From NCBI GenBank assembly GCA_008729055.1, contig SDUX01000004.1:1550001-1614000 (forward strand): a stretch of 64,000 nt of DNA, in the 5' to 3' direction. Shown here in pieces: positions 10,682 to 19,406 of this stretch. Numbering within the stretch: position 1 is the first letter of the stretch; each line of letters starts with the position of its first letter. Position numbers and translations under genes: made by a program. The notes under the pieces were generated by a model, which ran no database searches, was not told the DNA's origin, and worked only from the letters and a program-made list of their open reading frames with translations. The stretch is from Pyropia haitanensis. Taxonomy: Eukaryota > Rhodophyta > Bangiophyceae > Bangiales > Bangiaceae.

Positions 10682-11197
10682 ATGATTCTCTCCTTTGTCA
10701 TCATCTCGTACGAGACGGGCGGCGTCCTCTTTGCCCGCCACTACGGGGCGGCGCTCGCCACGGACGCCGCGCAGGCGGCGTGGCTCCGCCGCCTCCACGC
10801 CGCCACCGCCGCCGACTGGGGCCTCCTCCGCACCGACGGGGAGGAGCAGGTTGCCGTGGTTGGCGGCAGCACCGACGACGGCACCGCCGGCGGCACGGCG
10901 GCGGCGCAGGTGCTGCTCGCGGCGCTCGGCGACGTGGTGCTGCTGCTGGCGGGCGACGCGCCGCACGACGGGCTGCTGCTGCTCGAGGTGGCCCGCGCCC
11001 TCGACGGCGCCCTCCGCGGCGCGTGCCGCATCCCGCGCGCACGCGACGGCACGACGCGCGTGTCGGCCGAGGGGCGGCTCCTCGCGGCCTACCACCGGCT
11101 GTGCCTGGTCGTGGACGAGGTGATTGTGGACGGGGAGGTGGACCACCTCGACGTCAAGACGGTGCTCAAGGTGATTGACATGAAGCCGCGGCGGTAG
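10682..11197 (+). CDS. Adaptor/coatomer small chain (coatomer zeta-like, possibly AP sigma)
   Basis: A 171-residue longin-type small chain. It begins MILSFVIIS followed by GGVLFARHYG, the pattern of coatomer zeta (hydrophobic strand, then G-x-x-L-x-A-K-Y-Y). It ends LVVDEVIVDGEVDHLDVKTV, which matches the conserved DE-xx-DGG/GE end of zeta and AP sigma subunits. These chains are core subunits of COPI or clathrin-adaptor complexes and act in vesicle budding at Golgi or endosomes. The frame is open 23 codons upstream from a non-ATG start, but those residues are encoded by the C-rich tract, so I chose the ATG at 10682. The middle (about residues 50-75) has a Gly/Thr/Asp insertion absent from typical family members. 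Zeta versus sigma is not decided; the VDGE and VLKVID end leans slightly to sigma and the N-terminus to zeta. Confidence 0.55.
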   Translation: MILSFVIISYETGGVLFARHYGAALATDAAQAAWLRRLHAATAADWGLLRTDGEEQVAVVGGSTDDGTAGGTAAAQVLLAALGDVVLLLAGDAPHDGLLLLEVARALDGALRGACRIPRARDGTTRVSAEGRLLAAYHRLCLVVDEVIVDGEVDHLDVKTVLKVIDMKPRR

Positions 11198-12156
11198 GGG
11201 GGGGGGGGGCGGGGGGGGGGGGGGGTGGGGGGGGGGGTGGGGGGGCCTGCCGGTAGGCGCCGCCGTGCCACGCGCGCGGGGGGGGGCGCCGTGCGGTGGA
11301 CGGGACGCCGCGGCCGGTCGAGCGGGAGGGTGCTGGGGTGGGCGGGCGGGCGGGCGGGCGGGCGGGCGGACCATGGAGCTCGGTCAAAAAAAAAAAGAAA
11401 AACCCCGCCGCTCGCCGCTCCCACCCCCCCCCCCCCCCCCCCCCCTCCTCCTCCAGCGCGGCGTCGCCGTCGGCGCGGGCCGCGCCGCCACAGCCCCCCG
11501 AGAAAAAAAAACACCAAAAAAAAAAAACCGCACGTGCCGCCGCCGCCGCCGCCACCCCACCCCCTGCCCGCCGCCGCGCGGCGTCCGCGGCCGCGCGGCG
11601 CGTCGGGCGGCCGCGCGCGACGGCACGCACCTCCCCCCCCCCCCCGGGCGTCGCGCCCTCGCGCGCTTTCCGCCCCCCCCCTGCCCCCCTTCCCCGCGGC
11701 CGCCGCCGCCGCAAACGATACGACGCGGCGGCCGCCGCGCGGGACGGCGCCGCCGTCGGCAGGCGGCGGCCGCGGGCGGGTGGGCGGGTGGGTGGGCGGG
11801 TGGGCGGGCGGGTGGGCGGGCGGGCGGGCGGGCGGGCGGCGGTGGTGGCCGCCGCCGCCGCGGGCCCGACGACGCGTCGGCGGCCCACCCGCCCCGCCGG
11901 CGCGGCGGCCGCGGCGGGCGGTGTCGCGGCCACGCCGGCCGCCGCGCCGCCGCCGGCGCCGGGAGCGTTCACGCCGCGCCCGGCGCTCCCCCCCCCCTCA
12001 CCCTCCCCCCCCCCCCCCCCCCCCGCCGGCGGGATGCCTCCCCCCCCCCCACTCCTCCTTCCACAGGGGTGACCCCCCCCCTCCCCCCCCCCCGGGTCAC
12101 CCGCCGACGGCACCCCCCCCCCCCCCCCCCCCCCACCCCCCCTCCCCCCCCTGCCG
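11198..12156. other. Homopolymer-rich spacer
   Basis: This stretch holds long G runs (11200-11245), GGGC repeats (11340-11370 and 11775-11840), C runs and A runs (11388-11400, 11505-11527). No gene is supported. At 12055-12067 tccttccacag|gggtga looks like a 3' splice site, so a 5' exon of the next gene could lie in this stretch, but I cannot identify it. Confidence 0.4.
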
Positions 12157-12790
12157 GGCGCCCCCCTCGACGGCGAGCGCGTCCTCCTCTGCGCGACCGG
12201 CTCCGTCGCCGCCCTGCGCGTGCCCGCCCTCACCGCCGCCCTCACCGCCGCCGGCGCCGCCGTCCGCGTCGCCGCCACCGCCGCCGCGCGGCACTTCCTC
12301 ACCCGCGAGGCGGGCCTCCCCGCGTCCACGCCGCCGCTCCTCACCGACGCCGCCGAGGCGGCCGCCTGGCGCCGGCTGGGCGACCCGGTCGGCCACGTTG
12401 ACGCCGCCCGCTGGGCGAGCGTCCTCCTCCTCGCGCCGGCGACCGCGAATAGCGTGGCCAAGGTGGCGGGGGGGGCGGCGGATAACCTCGTCACGTGCGC
12501 CGCGCTGGTGTGGTCGGGGGGGTCGGGCCGCCCCGGGGGGGGGGGGGGGGGGGGGGGGGGGCGGGATGGGGCCCGCCGTCCTCGCGCCGGCCATGAACAC
12601 GGCCATGTGGGCGGCGCCGGCGGTGCGGGCCAACGTGGCGACGCTCCGCGGCCGCGGCTGGCGGGTCGTGCCGCCCGTCGCCAAGCGCCTCGCGTGTGGC
12701 GACGTGGGCGTCGGCGCCATGGCACCGCCGCCGGCCATTGTCGACGCCGTCATTGACGCGGTCGCCGCTGGGCGGCGGGGGGGGGGACGC
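12157..12790 (+). CDS. Phosphopantothenoylcysteine decarboxylase (PPCDC/HAL3 family)
   Basis: PPCDC is an FMN flavoprotein that decarboxylates 4'-phosphopantothenoylcysteine in coenzyme A synthesis. Visible family motifs, in order: ERVLLCATGSVAALR (FMN site); GDPVGHVDAARWA, containing the catalytic His; LLLAPATANSVAKVAGGAAD; then PAMNTAMW (catalytic Asn, 12588-12611) and RLACGDVGVGAM with the catalytic Cys (~12688-12722). All key residues are present. A run of 27 G (12535-12561) lies between ALVW and GPAVLAPAMNT. As printed, it puts the two halves in different frames, so a miscounted run, a real break or a short intron is needed. No ATG fits near the first motif, and a splice-acceptor-like site lies upstream, so the true N-terminus is unknown and the start given is approximate. 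Confidence 0.75.
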
Positions 12791-12813
12791 GCCGGCGGCA
12801 CCGCCGCCGCCGA

Positions 12814-12846
<33 letters not shown>

Positions 12847-13210
12847 CGACGCCGACGCCGACACCACCCCCACCGACGCCGACGCCGACGCCGCCGCCAC
12901 CGACGCCGCCGCCGTTGCCGCCACAGCCGTGCCAGCCGCCCCCCCACGGTCGCCGCGGCCGGCCATACAACCGCCTCCCCCCTTCACCGGCAGCGCCGCC
13001 GCCGTGGCGGCGGCGGCCCTCCTCCGCCCGGCCGCCGCCGGCATGGCCAGCGGCCCCCTCCCTGGCGCTCCCCCCCCCCCCCGGGCCTCCCCCCCGCCAT
13101 CGCCGCCCACATCGCGGCGGTCGCCGCCGCTGGCCTCGCCGTTGGCGTGGCCGGCGTGCCCCGCGCGGCGCTGCCAGCGTCGCGGGTGGTGTGGGTGGTC
13201 GTCGGCGCCG

Positions 13211-13256
<46 letters not shown>

Positions 13257-13402
13257 GGGGGGTGGGGGGGGGGGGGGAGGGGCCGCGCCGGCTGCGCGCC
13301 GGCCGCGGCGGTGGCGGCGTGGCTGGCGGCGGCGCTCGCGCCAGCCGCGGCGGGGGGGGGGGGGCGCTGCCGCTGGTGCACGCTGACGGGCGCAGCGGGC
13401 GC

Positions 13403-13462
<60 letters not shown>

Positions 13463-13775
13463 GGCGGCGGCGGCGCTGCCGCCACCACCGCTGCGACGGC
13501 AGCCGCGATGGCAGCGGCGGCCGCGACGGCGGCGGGGGCGGCAGCCGCGGCTGGCGGGGCGGCGGGGGGGGGGGTGCTCCTCCACGTCCACAGCGTCGAC
13601 GCGGCGGCCGCGGCGGCGGGGCCACCGCGGCCGCTGGCGCGCCTCGTCGGCGCGCCCCGCGTCGTGACGCTCGTCGCCGCGGCCGTGCCGCCGCCGGTGG
13701 CGGCCGCCCCCGCGGCGGCGGTGGCGGCGGCTGCCACCGGCGGCGGCGACAGCGGCGGCGACGACAAGGATGGCG

Positions 13776-13806
<31 letters not shown>

Positions 13807-13848
13807 CGGCGGCACGCCGTGGCCCGAGCCCGACGTGGTCGTGCGTAT

Positions 13849-13888
<40 letters not shown>

Positions 13889-14359
13889 ACGGCGGCGGTC
13901 GAGACGGTACGCGCGGCGGCGGCGGCGCTGGTCGCGGCGGGCGTGCTCGTGGCCGAGGCGGAGGAGGCGGGCGCGGCGGACGGCGCCCCAGCGGGTGCGG
14001 CGTTTCCCGCAACGGCTGACCGCGGGGACGGCAGCGCCGGCGGCGGGGGTGCCCCCGGTGGCGGTGACGGTGGTGGCGGTGGCGGTGGCGGTGGCGCCGC
14101 TGCCGCCGCCGCCGCCGCCGCCGACGCGGCCGCCCCGCGCGGCCGCCGCGCCGCCGCGGCGGCCGCGGCCGTCGCGGCAGCGTCGGCGGGGTGGCCGCCG
14201 CGGGCGGCGCGGCGGCTGCCGCTGGCCGCCCTCGCCGCCGCGCCGCCGCGGCCGCGGCCGCTGCCGGTGGCGGCCTACTGGGCGGCCGCCGCGGCGGCGG
14301 CGGCGGCGGCGGGCGCAGACGGGGAGGGGGGGGGGGGGGCGCCGCCGGCCGATCCGTAG
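12791..14359 (+). other. Low-complexity Ala/Gly/Pro tail in frame with the PPCDC 3' half
   Basis: The frame carrying the PPCDC active-site Cys stays open to a TAG at 14357-14359. It passes through GCC/GGC/CCG repeats encoding poly-Ala, poly-Gly and poly-Pro. Islands of more normal sequence occur: PRPLARLVGAPRVVTLVAAAV (13630-13695 region) and VETVRAAAAALVAAGVLVAEA (13898-13960 region). A better-looking island, GVPRAALPASRVVWVVVGAD (~13153-13212), lies in another frame after a 13-C run at 13070-13082. It may be a C-terminal extension or a second damaged domain; I recognise no family. Confidence 0.3.
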
Positions 14360-14643
14360 CGGCCGGCGGGGGGGGAGGGGGGTTGCTCCCACCCTGTAGT
14401 CACCACTGGCTGGCTGCCGGGGCGGGGGGGGGGCGCCGCGTGGGCACCGCCGCCTGTCTCCGCGGCCGCGTGGGTGCGCGTGGCGGCGTGGCCGGTCTGT
14501 TTGTTCCTTCTGTCTACGCTGCTTTTCTTCCCGCGGCAGCGGCGCGCAGGTGGCGGGCGACCGGCGCCGTTGACGCCCACCGTCCCCATCCTTCTTTGCT
14601 GCCACCCTCCCTCCCGTCCCCTCCCTTTCCCCCCCCCCCCCGA

Positions 14644-14678
<35 letters not shown>

Positions 14679-15357
14679 CATCCCCATCCCCACAAACGCC
14701 GCGCGGCACCAGCGGTACGGCGGTCCACGCTCGCGACCGCCACCGCGGCCCCCGCGCCACCGCCGCGACCGCGCCGTCCCGTTCCCCCCCCTTCGGCGAG
14801 GTGCGCCGCCGCGCCGCAGACGCCCGCAGACGCGACCTGCGCCACCGCCGCCGCCGCCGCGGGCGCCCACCTCCCGCGCCGGCGTGTGGTGGCGGTGGCG
14901 CACGCCTCGGTCGGCGGCCGCCGCGGTGGCGGCGTCGCGCTCGGACGGTTGCCGCCGCCGCTGGCGCGCCCCGGACTTGGTCGGCCAGCGGGGCACGACT
15001 GCCGCCGCCGCCGCCATCACCGCCGCCACCACTACCCCCGCCAAGGCCGCCCGCACCCCTCCCCCCGGTCGTCCGCTTCGCCGTGCCCCCGCCCCCCAGC
15101 GCCTCTGCCGGCCGCGCGAAGCCCGCCGCCGACTGCGTCGCTTGTGCGCCACCTCCGGAGGGCGGCGATGGCCTTGGCGGCGGCGGCGGTGGCGACGGCA
15201 GCCGTACCCGCCTGATCCTGCGGAAACACCCGCGACGCCATACGGGCGAGGCGGGCGGCCAAAGCGGCCATGGGGGGGAATCGCCTGTCTAATGGTACTC
15301 AACGCGACCCCCTGTCACGCCACGCCCGCCTCATCCCCCCCCTCCCCCTCCTCACCA
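14360..15357. other. GC-rich spacer, no gene recognised
   Basis: G and C runs and CCG repeats (14640-14680) dominate. The open frames encode only Arg/Pro/Ala-rich sequence. Confidence 0.4.
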
Positions 15358-16338
15358 TCAAAAGTTCAGCCACTCGTCTATGTATATGCACGTTCTTGGC
15401 GAGATAATCCCGTCGGGGTGGCAGTCGCGCACCACCGGGCACACCCCACAGGGTGTGTTGGCGACCGCCAGCACCGACACCACCTGCTTGTTGACGCGGT
15501 AGTACGTGGACCGCGCGCGCGCCGCCTCTGGGTCCTCCTCCCCCGCCGGCGGGGTGGCGGGCGCGACCTCATCCGCCAGCTCCGCCCGGTTCGGGGACAC
15601 CATCTCGACAATCGCGTCCAGCTCCATCACGTTGAGCAGCGTGTGCACGTGCGGCGTGCGGAGCGGCTCGACGCTGATCTTGAGGTCCGCCAGGTACCGC
15701 TCCACCGCCGCCACCGACGCCATCTGGTGCGGGCGGGACTTGAGGAACTCCTGCACCTGATTGTACAGCACCCGGATGAACTCAATGTCAAACTCCTTGT
15801 CGTCCGTGTACCAGGGACCGCCCGTCACCGCCTGGGCGGGCTCCACCCCGACAAGCATGTACATCTTCCGGTTCTTGTACTGCACGTTGTTGACGCTCTT
15901 GATGAGCTTGCGGCCCTCGAGGTTGGCCAGCGACTTCTTCACCGCCGCGATCGTCAGGCCGCAGCGGATGCGGAGCTCCTTTGTCCACGTCCCCGCCGCC
16001 TTGGCCTTTTCCACCTCTGCATACACGAGGCGGTCCTGCACGGAGAGGCCCGCCAGGTGGGCCGTCTCGTTGCGCGCCACCGCCTTGTACAGGATGGCAT
16101 TGTCCGACGGCCGCCGCAGCAGCTGCATGCGGCCCGACTCGAGCAGCCGGTTGAACGCCGCGAGGCGGGCCTCCTTGGATAGCGACGGGCACGCCGCCAC
16201 AATGTCCGCGTCGATGAGGGGGCGCCGCGACAGCGCCGCCAGCACCATGTCCTCGTCCGCCGTGAGGCCGCCGGCGGAGCCGGCAGCAGCGGCGGCCGTC
16301 GCGGCGGCGGGGCCGCCGCGCGCCGCGGGTTCCACCAT
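15358..16338 (-). CDS. DNA-directed RNA polymerase III subunit RPC6 (RPC34/RPC39)
   Basis: A 326-residue protein, close to the ~316 of the human subunit. RPC6 is part of the Pol III RPC3-RPC6-RPC7 heterotrimer and helps open promoters of tRNA and 5S genes. The N-terminal winged helices are seen as DIVAACPSLSKEARLAAFNR and LVYAEVEKAKAAGTWTKELR, followed by LEGRKLIKSVNNVQYKNRKM and the diagnostic AVTGGPWYTDDKEFDIEFI. The C-terminus has CGVCP then C (the Fe-S cluster cysteines of the family) and the ending ISPRTCIYIDEWLNF. I chose the ATG at 16338 (MVEPAAR). The frame is open to an ATG at 16530, but that lies only about 20 nt from a TATA box, and the extra residues are Arg-rich and not family-like. 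It reads as a single exon. Confidence 0.9.
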   Translation of the reverse strand: MVEPAARGGPAAATAAAAAGSAGGLTADEDMVLAALSRRPLIDADIVAACPSLSKEARLAAFNRLLESGRMQLLRRPSDNAILYKAVARNETAHLAGLSVQDRLVYAEVEKAKAAGTWTKELRIRCGLTIAAVKKSLANLEGRKLIKSVNNVQYKNRKMYMLVGVEPAQAVTGGPWYTDDKEFDIEFIRVLYNQVQEFLKSRPHQMASVAAVERYLADLKISVEPLRTPHVHTLLNVMELDAIVEMVSPNRAELADEVAPATPPAGEEDPEAARARSTYYRVNKQVVSVLAVANTPCGVCPVVRDCHPDGIISPRTCIYIDEWLNF

Positions 16339-16546
16339 TTCTCGCAGGTGGGGGTGAGAGAAAAAGGGGAGACGACGGCGGGATGCTGTGGCGGGCCGCC
16401 GCCGCCACGGCGACGGCCGTGCCGGCCGGCGTGCGAGACAAGCACGCCTCTGCGCTGGTTCGTCGGCAGCCCGCGGCGACGCCCACGACGCCCACCGTTG
16501 CCACGAGCAGAGCACCGCGTTCGCAGTCATTTCTTGCGGGAACCCG

Positions 16547-16554
16547 TTTATAAA
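16547..16554 (-). promoter_or_regulatory. TATA box of the RPC6 gene
   Basis: TTTATAAA lies in a short AT-rich island (16547-16572) inside GC-rich DNA, about 210 bp upstream of the chosen RPC6 start. Transcription would be expected about 25-30 nt further, near 16520, downstream of the ATG at 16530; that favours the start at 16338. Confidence 0.5.
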
Positions 16555-16572
16555 TTTATGTGAAATACATTT

Positions 16573-17481
16573 GGATCCGGCTCTGCTTTGGTAAGTGATT
16601 GACTTGACGGATCTTGCGTGAACCGCCGCCTCTCATCCGCCACGCCCTTGAGGATATCGTATGTAGAGTACCCAACGCCCGCAGATCGACCCGACGGGTC
16701 GACCGACCCCCCCGATCCCGCCGCGCAGCAATGGCGGGGAGAGCGAGAAAAGCGCGGGAACCCGGCGGCACGTGGCGGCTGGCCAATCAGGGACGGCCAT
16801 TTGCATCACCCCAGTTGTGGACCAAACTGGAGGGGGGGGCGCCGGCTGCCACCCTGTGGCCGACGGTGCGTCATGACGGTCCCGCCGCGGCCACCTCGCC
16901 ACCTCCGCAACTCCCCCCGCCACCTCCCACACCGCACCCCACCACCGGCAACAGGGACACCCAGCCGACAGCGGCGAGCGGCGTCGCCCCGCTCCGCCAC
17001 GGGGGACCGCCGACGCCAACGACACCTCCCTGGCCCCCCGTTGGTGCGCCTTGTCCATCTCAGAGGGAGGGCGGGCTGCCGCACGCGACCGGCAGCCGGC
17101 TCCCGGCGTGGTCCGCGGTGCGCGGATCGCCGGTTACCGACCGCGGGCCGCGGCGCCGCGGCGGGGATGGCCACACCCCACCGCCACCCCAGCGGGTGCG
17201 GGCAGTCGTGGCCGGCAACCATGGGCTGGTTGGGGAGAGCACCCCCACACGCGCAGCGGACCCAAGCGACGGACGACAGGCGCAACACAAAGAGAAACGT
17301 TGCCCCCCCTCAAGGGCATAGACATGAACGCAGCAGCGCGCCAGGAAGAAAAAAATACGTCCAACAGCAGACCCCCCTTCCTCCGCCCATCCCCCTTCCG
17401 CCCCCCCCCGCCACCCCTATCGCACCAGTGCCTAGGCCCCATCGTCCATCTCCGCCCCCCCCCCCCCGCCCTCGTCCGATT
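16573..17481. other. Spacer, no gene recognised
   Basis: Nothing on either strand looks like a gene. Plus-strand frames here are open for very long distances only because stops are rare. Confidence 0.4.
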
Positions 17482-19406
17482 CTACGCCATCATAAAACGC
17501 GTCACCAGCCCCCCCCCCGCCTCCCCCCCTCCTCCTCCCCCTCCACCCCCCCCACCGCCTCCCCCACCCCCTGGTGCGGCGGCCCCCCGAAAGAGCATCC
17601 GCACCACCTCCCTGTCATCGTACACCACAAACCTGTCCGCGACCGTAAAGTCCACCCGGTCCCGCGCCGCGCACATGTGCATCTGGATGTGCGTGTCCGG
17701 GCCGGTGCGGAGAATGACAAACGGGACGGGGATCCGGTATGCGGGCGGCGGCGGCGGCGGCGGCAGTGGCGGCCGGTGCTGGTGCGCAGCGCCACCGCCG
17801 CCGCCGCCACCGCCGCCGCCGCCGCCCGTCGTGGCCGCCGTCGACGCGGCGCCGTCGCGGCAGCCTGCCTCGGCGGCCACGTTACGCCGCACCAGCAGCC
17901 GCACGGCGGCGAGCTGGGACTGCAGGTCCGCCGCGGCGGCCGCCTTGTCCGCCGCCGCCGCGCGGCGGCGGCCGACCGCCAGCCGGAGCGCGGCGAGCTC
18001 GTCCGCCGACGCCCCGCCGCCGCCGCCGTCGCCGCCGCTGCCGCCGGGCCCACCGGCAGCGACGGCGGCGGCGGCGGGGGCGCCGCGGGGGCGGGCGGCA
18101 CCCCCCCCCCCCCCGCCCCCCCCGCCGCCGCTGCCGCCGCGCTCGCGCCGCCGCGGGCGGCGGTCATGGCCGACGAGAGCCCCCGCCAGCTGATTTCCTT
18201 CTTGTACTTGGCAATGACGCCCATCGCCATGAGCACGTTGAGGCTGTCGTACACCCGCCGGCGGATGTTCTTCTCATCCACCACCACCCGCGGGCCGCCG
18301 CCGCCGCGAGCGGCCTTGCCCTTGCCACCCCCGCCACCGCCGCCGCCGCCGGCCGCGTCGCCGCCGCCGCCGCCGGCCGTGCCGGCCGACCGCCCCGCCG
18401 TCGACGCGGACGCCGGTGATGGCGGGCCAGACGGCGGGTGCGGCGGGGGGGGGGGGTCGGCGGCAGCGCCGCGGCGGCGGCGGCGGCCGTGGCGGCGGTC
18501 GCGGCGGTGGATGCCGCGGCGGGGCCGCCGTCCCCCCCCGCCGCCGCCGCCGCGGTGGCGGCGGCCGCCGCCGCCTTGGCAGCCGCCGCCGCCGCGCGGA
18601 GCTCCCCCTCCTCCCGCACCAGCTCGTCGGCCACCTCATTGTACGTCGTCCGCGCCTTTTCCTCCACCTTGCGGCACACGCGCACCGCAAAGTGCCGCAG
18701 GCCTTTGCGCTTGGCCGACGGCGCGTCCGCGGGCGGCCGCCGCCCGCCGCCGCTGCCGCCGCCGCCGCCGCTCCCCCCACCGGCACCGGCGCCACCGCCG
18801 GCGCCGCCGGCACCACCACGGCTGCCGCCACCGCCGCCACCGCCACCGCGGACGCCACCACCACCCCCACCGCCACCACCCCCACCACGGGCGCCGCCAA
18901 AGAGGAAGCTCGGCGTGGGGGATGGCGTACTCGCGCGGCTGCTCCCCCCACAGACGCCACTTGCCTGGCTGGGGCTCGCCCGCACCCCACGGGGGGGGGA
19001 GGGGCGGCGGCGCCCGCCGCGCCGGCGGCAGCCCCGACTTCGGTGGGCACGGGCGACGGCGGCAGCCCGCCGTCACGGCCGTGGGGGTGGGGCGGCAGCG
19101 CCGGGGGTGGCGACGGCAGCGGGGGGGGAGGCGGAGGGGGGGAGGGGGGAGCGGCGAGGACCCGCTGGTGGAACCCGACGCCGCCGCCGCCGTCGGCCTC
19201 GCGGCGCCCGCCCCCCCCCCTGTCGCGGTCCCCGCTGACGCCCGCATGGCCGCGGCCGCCGCGGCGGCGGCGGCGGCCGCCCGCTTGGCCGCCGGCCCGC
19301 CCCCCCCCGGCAGCCGCCCCGCTGCGGCGGCCACGACCGCGGCGGGCCGCGCCTTGCGGTGCTTTTTAATGTCCAGCCGGGGGGACAGCCGGCGGGTGCG
19401 GTCCAT
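17482..19406 (-). CDS. DP transcription factor (E2F dimerisation partner), frame broken at homopolymers
   Basis: DP proteins pair with E2F on cell-cycle promoters in the nucleus. The DNA-binding winged helix is split across two frames. [20 protein letters not shown] and [12 protein letters not shown] (about 18630-18715) are followed, after an Ala/Gly-rich insertion, by [20 protein letters not shown] and [13 protein letters not shown] (about 18185-18285), including the RRRVYDxLNV dimerisation/DEF motif. A Leu-rich coiled coil follows ([17 protein letters not shown]). The DP-specific C-terminal domain ([34 protein letters not shown]) ends at 17482. An N-terminal extension starting [20 protein letters not shown] gives a plausible start at 19406. 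At least two or three frame changes are needed, near long G/C runs at about 18440-18455, 18105-18122 and 18980-19010. The insertion inside the DNA-binding domain is unusual for the family. Confidence 0.75.

Noticed and set aside
11225..14359. A 1,044-codon plus frame as one protein
   Set aside because: Only 12564-12790 of it is PPCDC. The 5' part crosses G/C runs with no protein character, so I did not treat it as one gene.
12491..14605. 704- and 572-codon minus-strand frames opposite PPCDC
   Set aside because: They are shadows of CCG/GGC repeats, made of poly-Arg, poly-Ala and poly-Pro with no motifs, opposite a gene with clear catalytic motifs.
16339..16530. N-terminal extension of RPC6 from the ATG at 16530
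   Set aside because: It lies only about 20 nt from a TATA box, so probably before the transcription start, and encodes Arg-rich non-family sequence.
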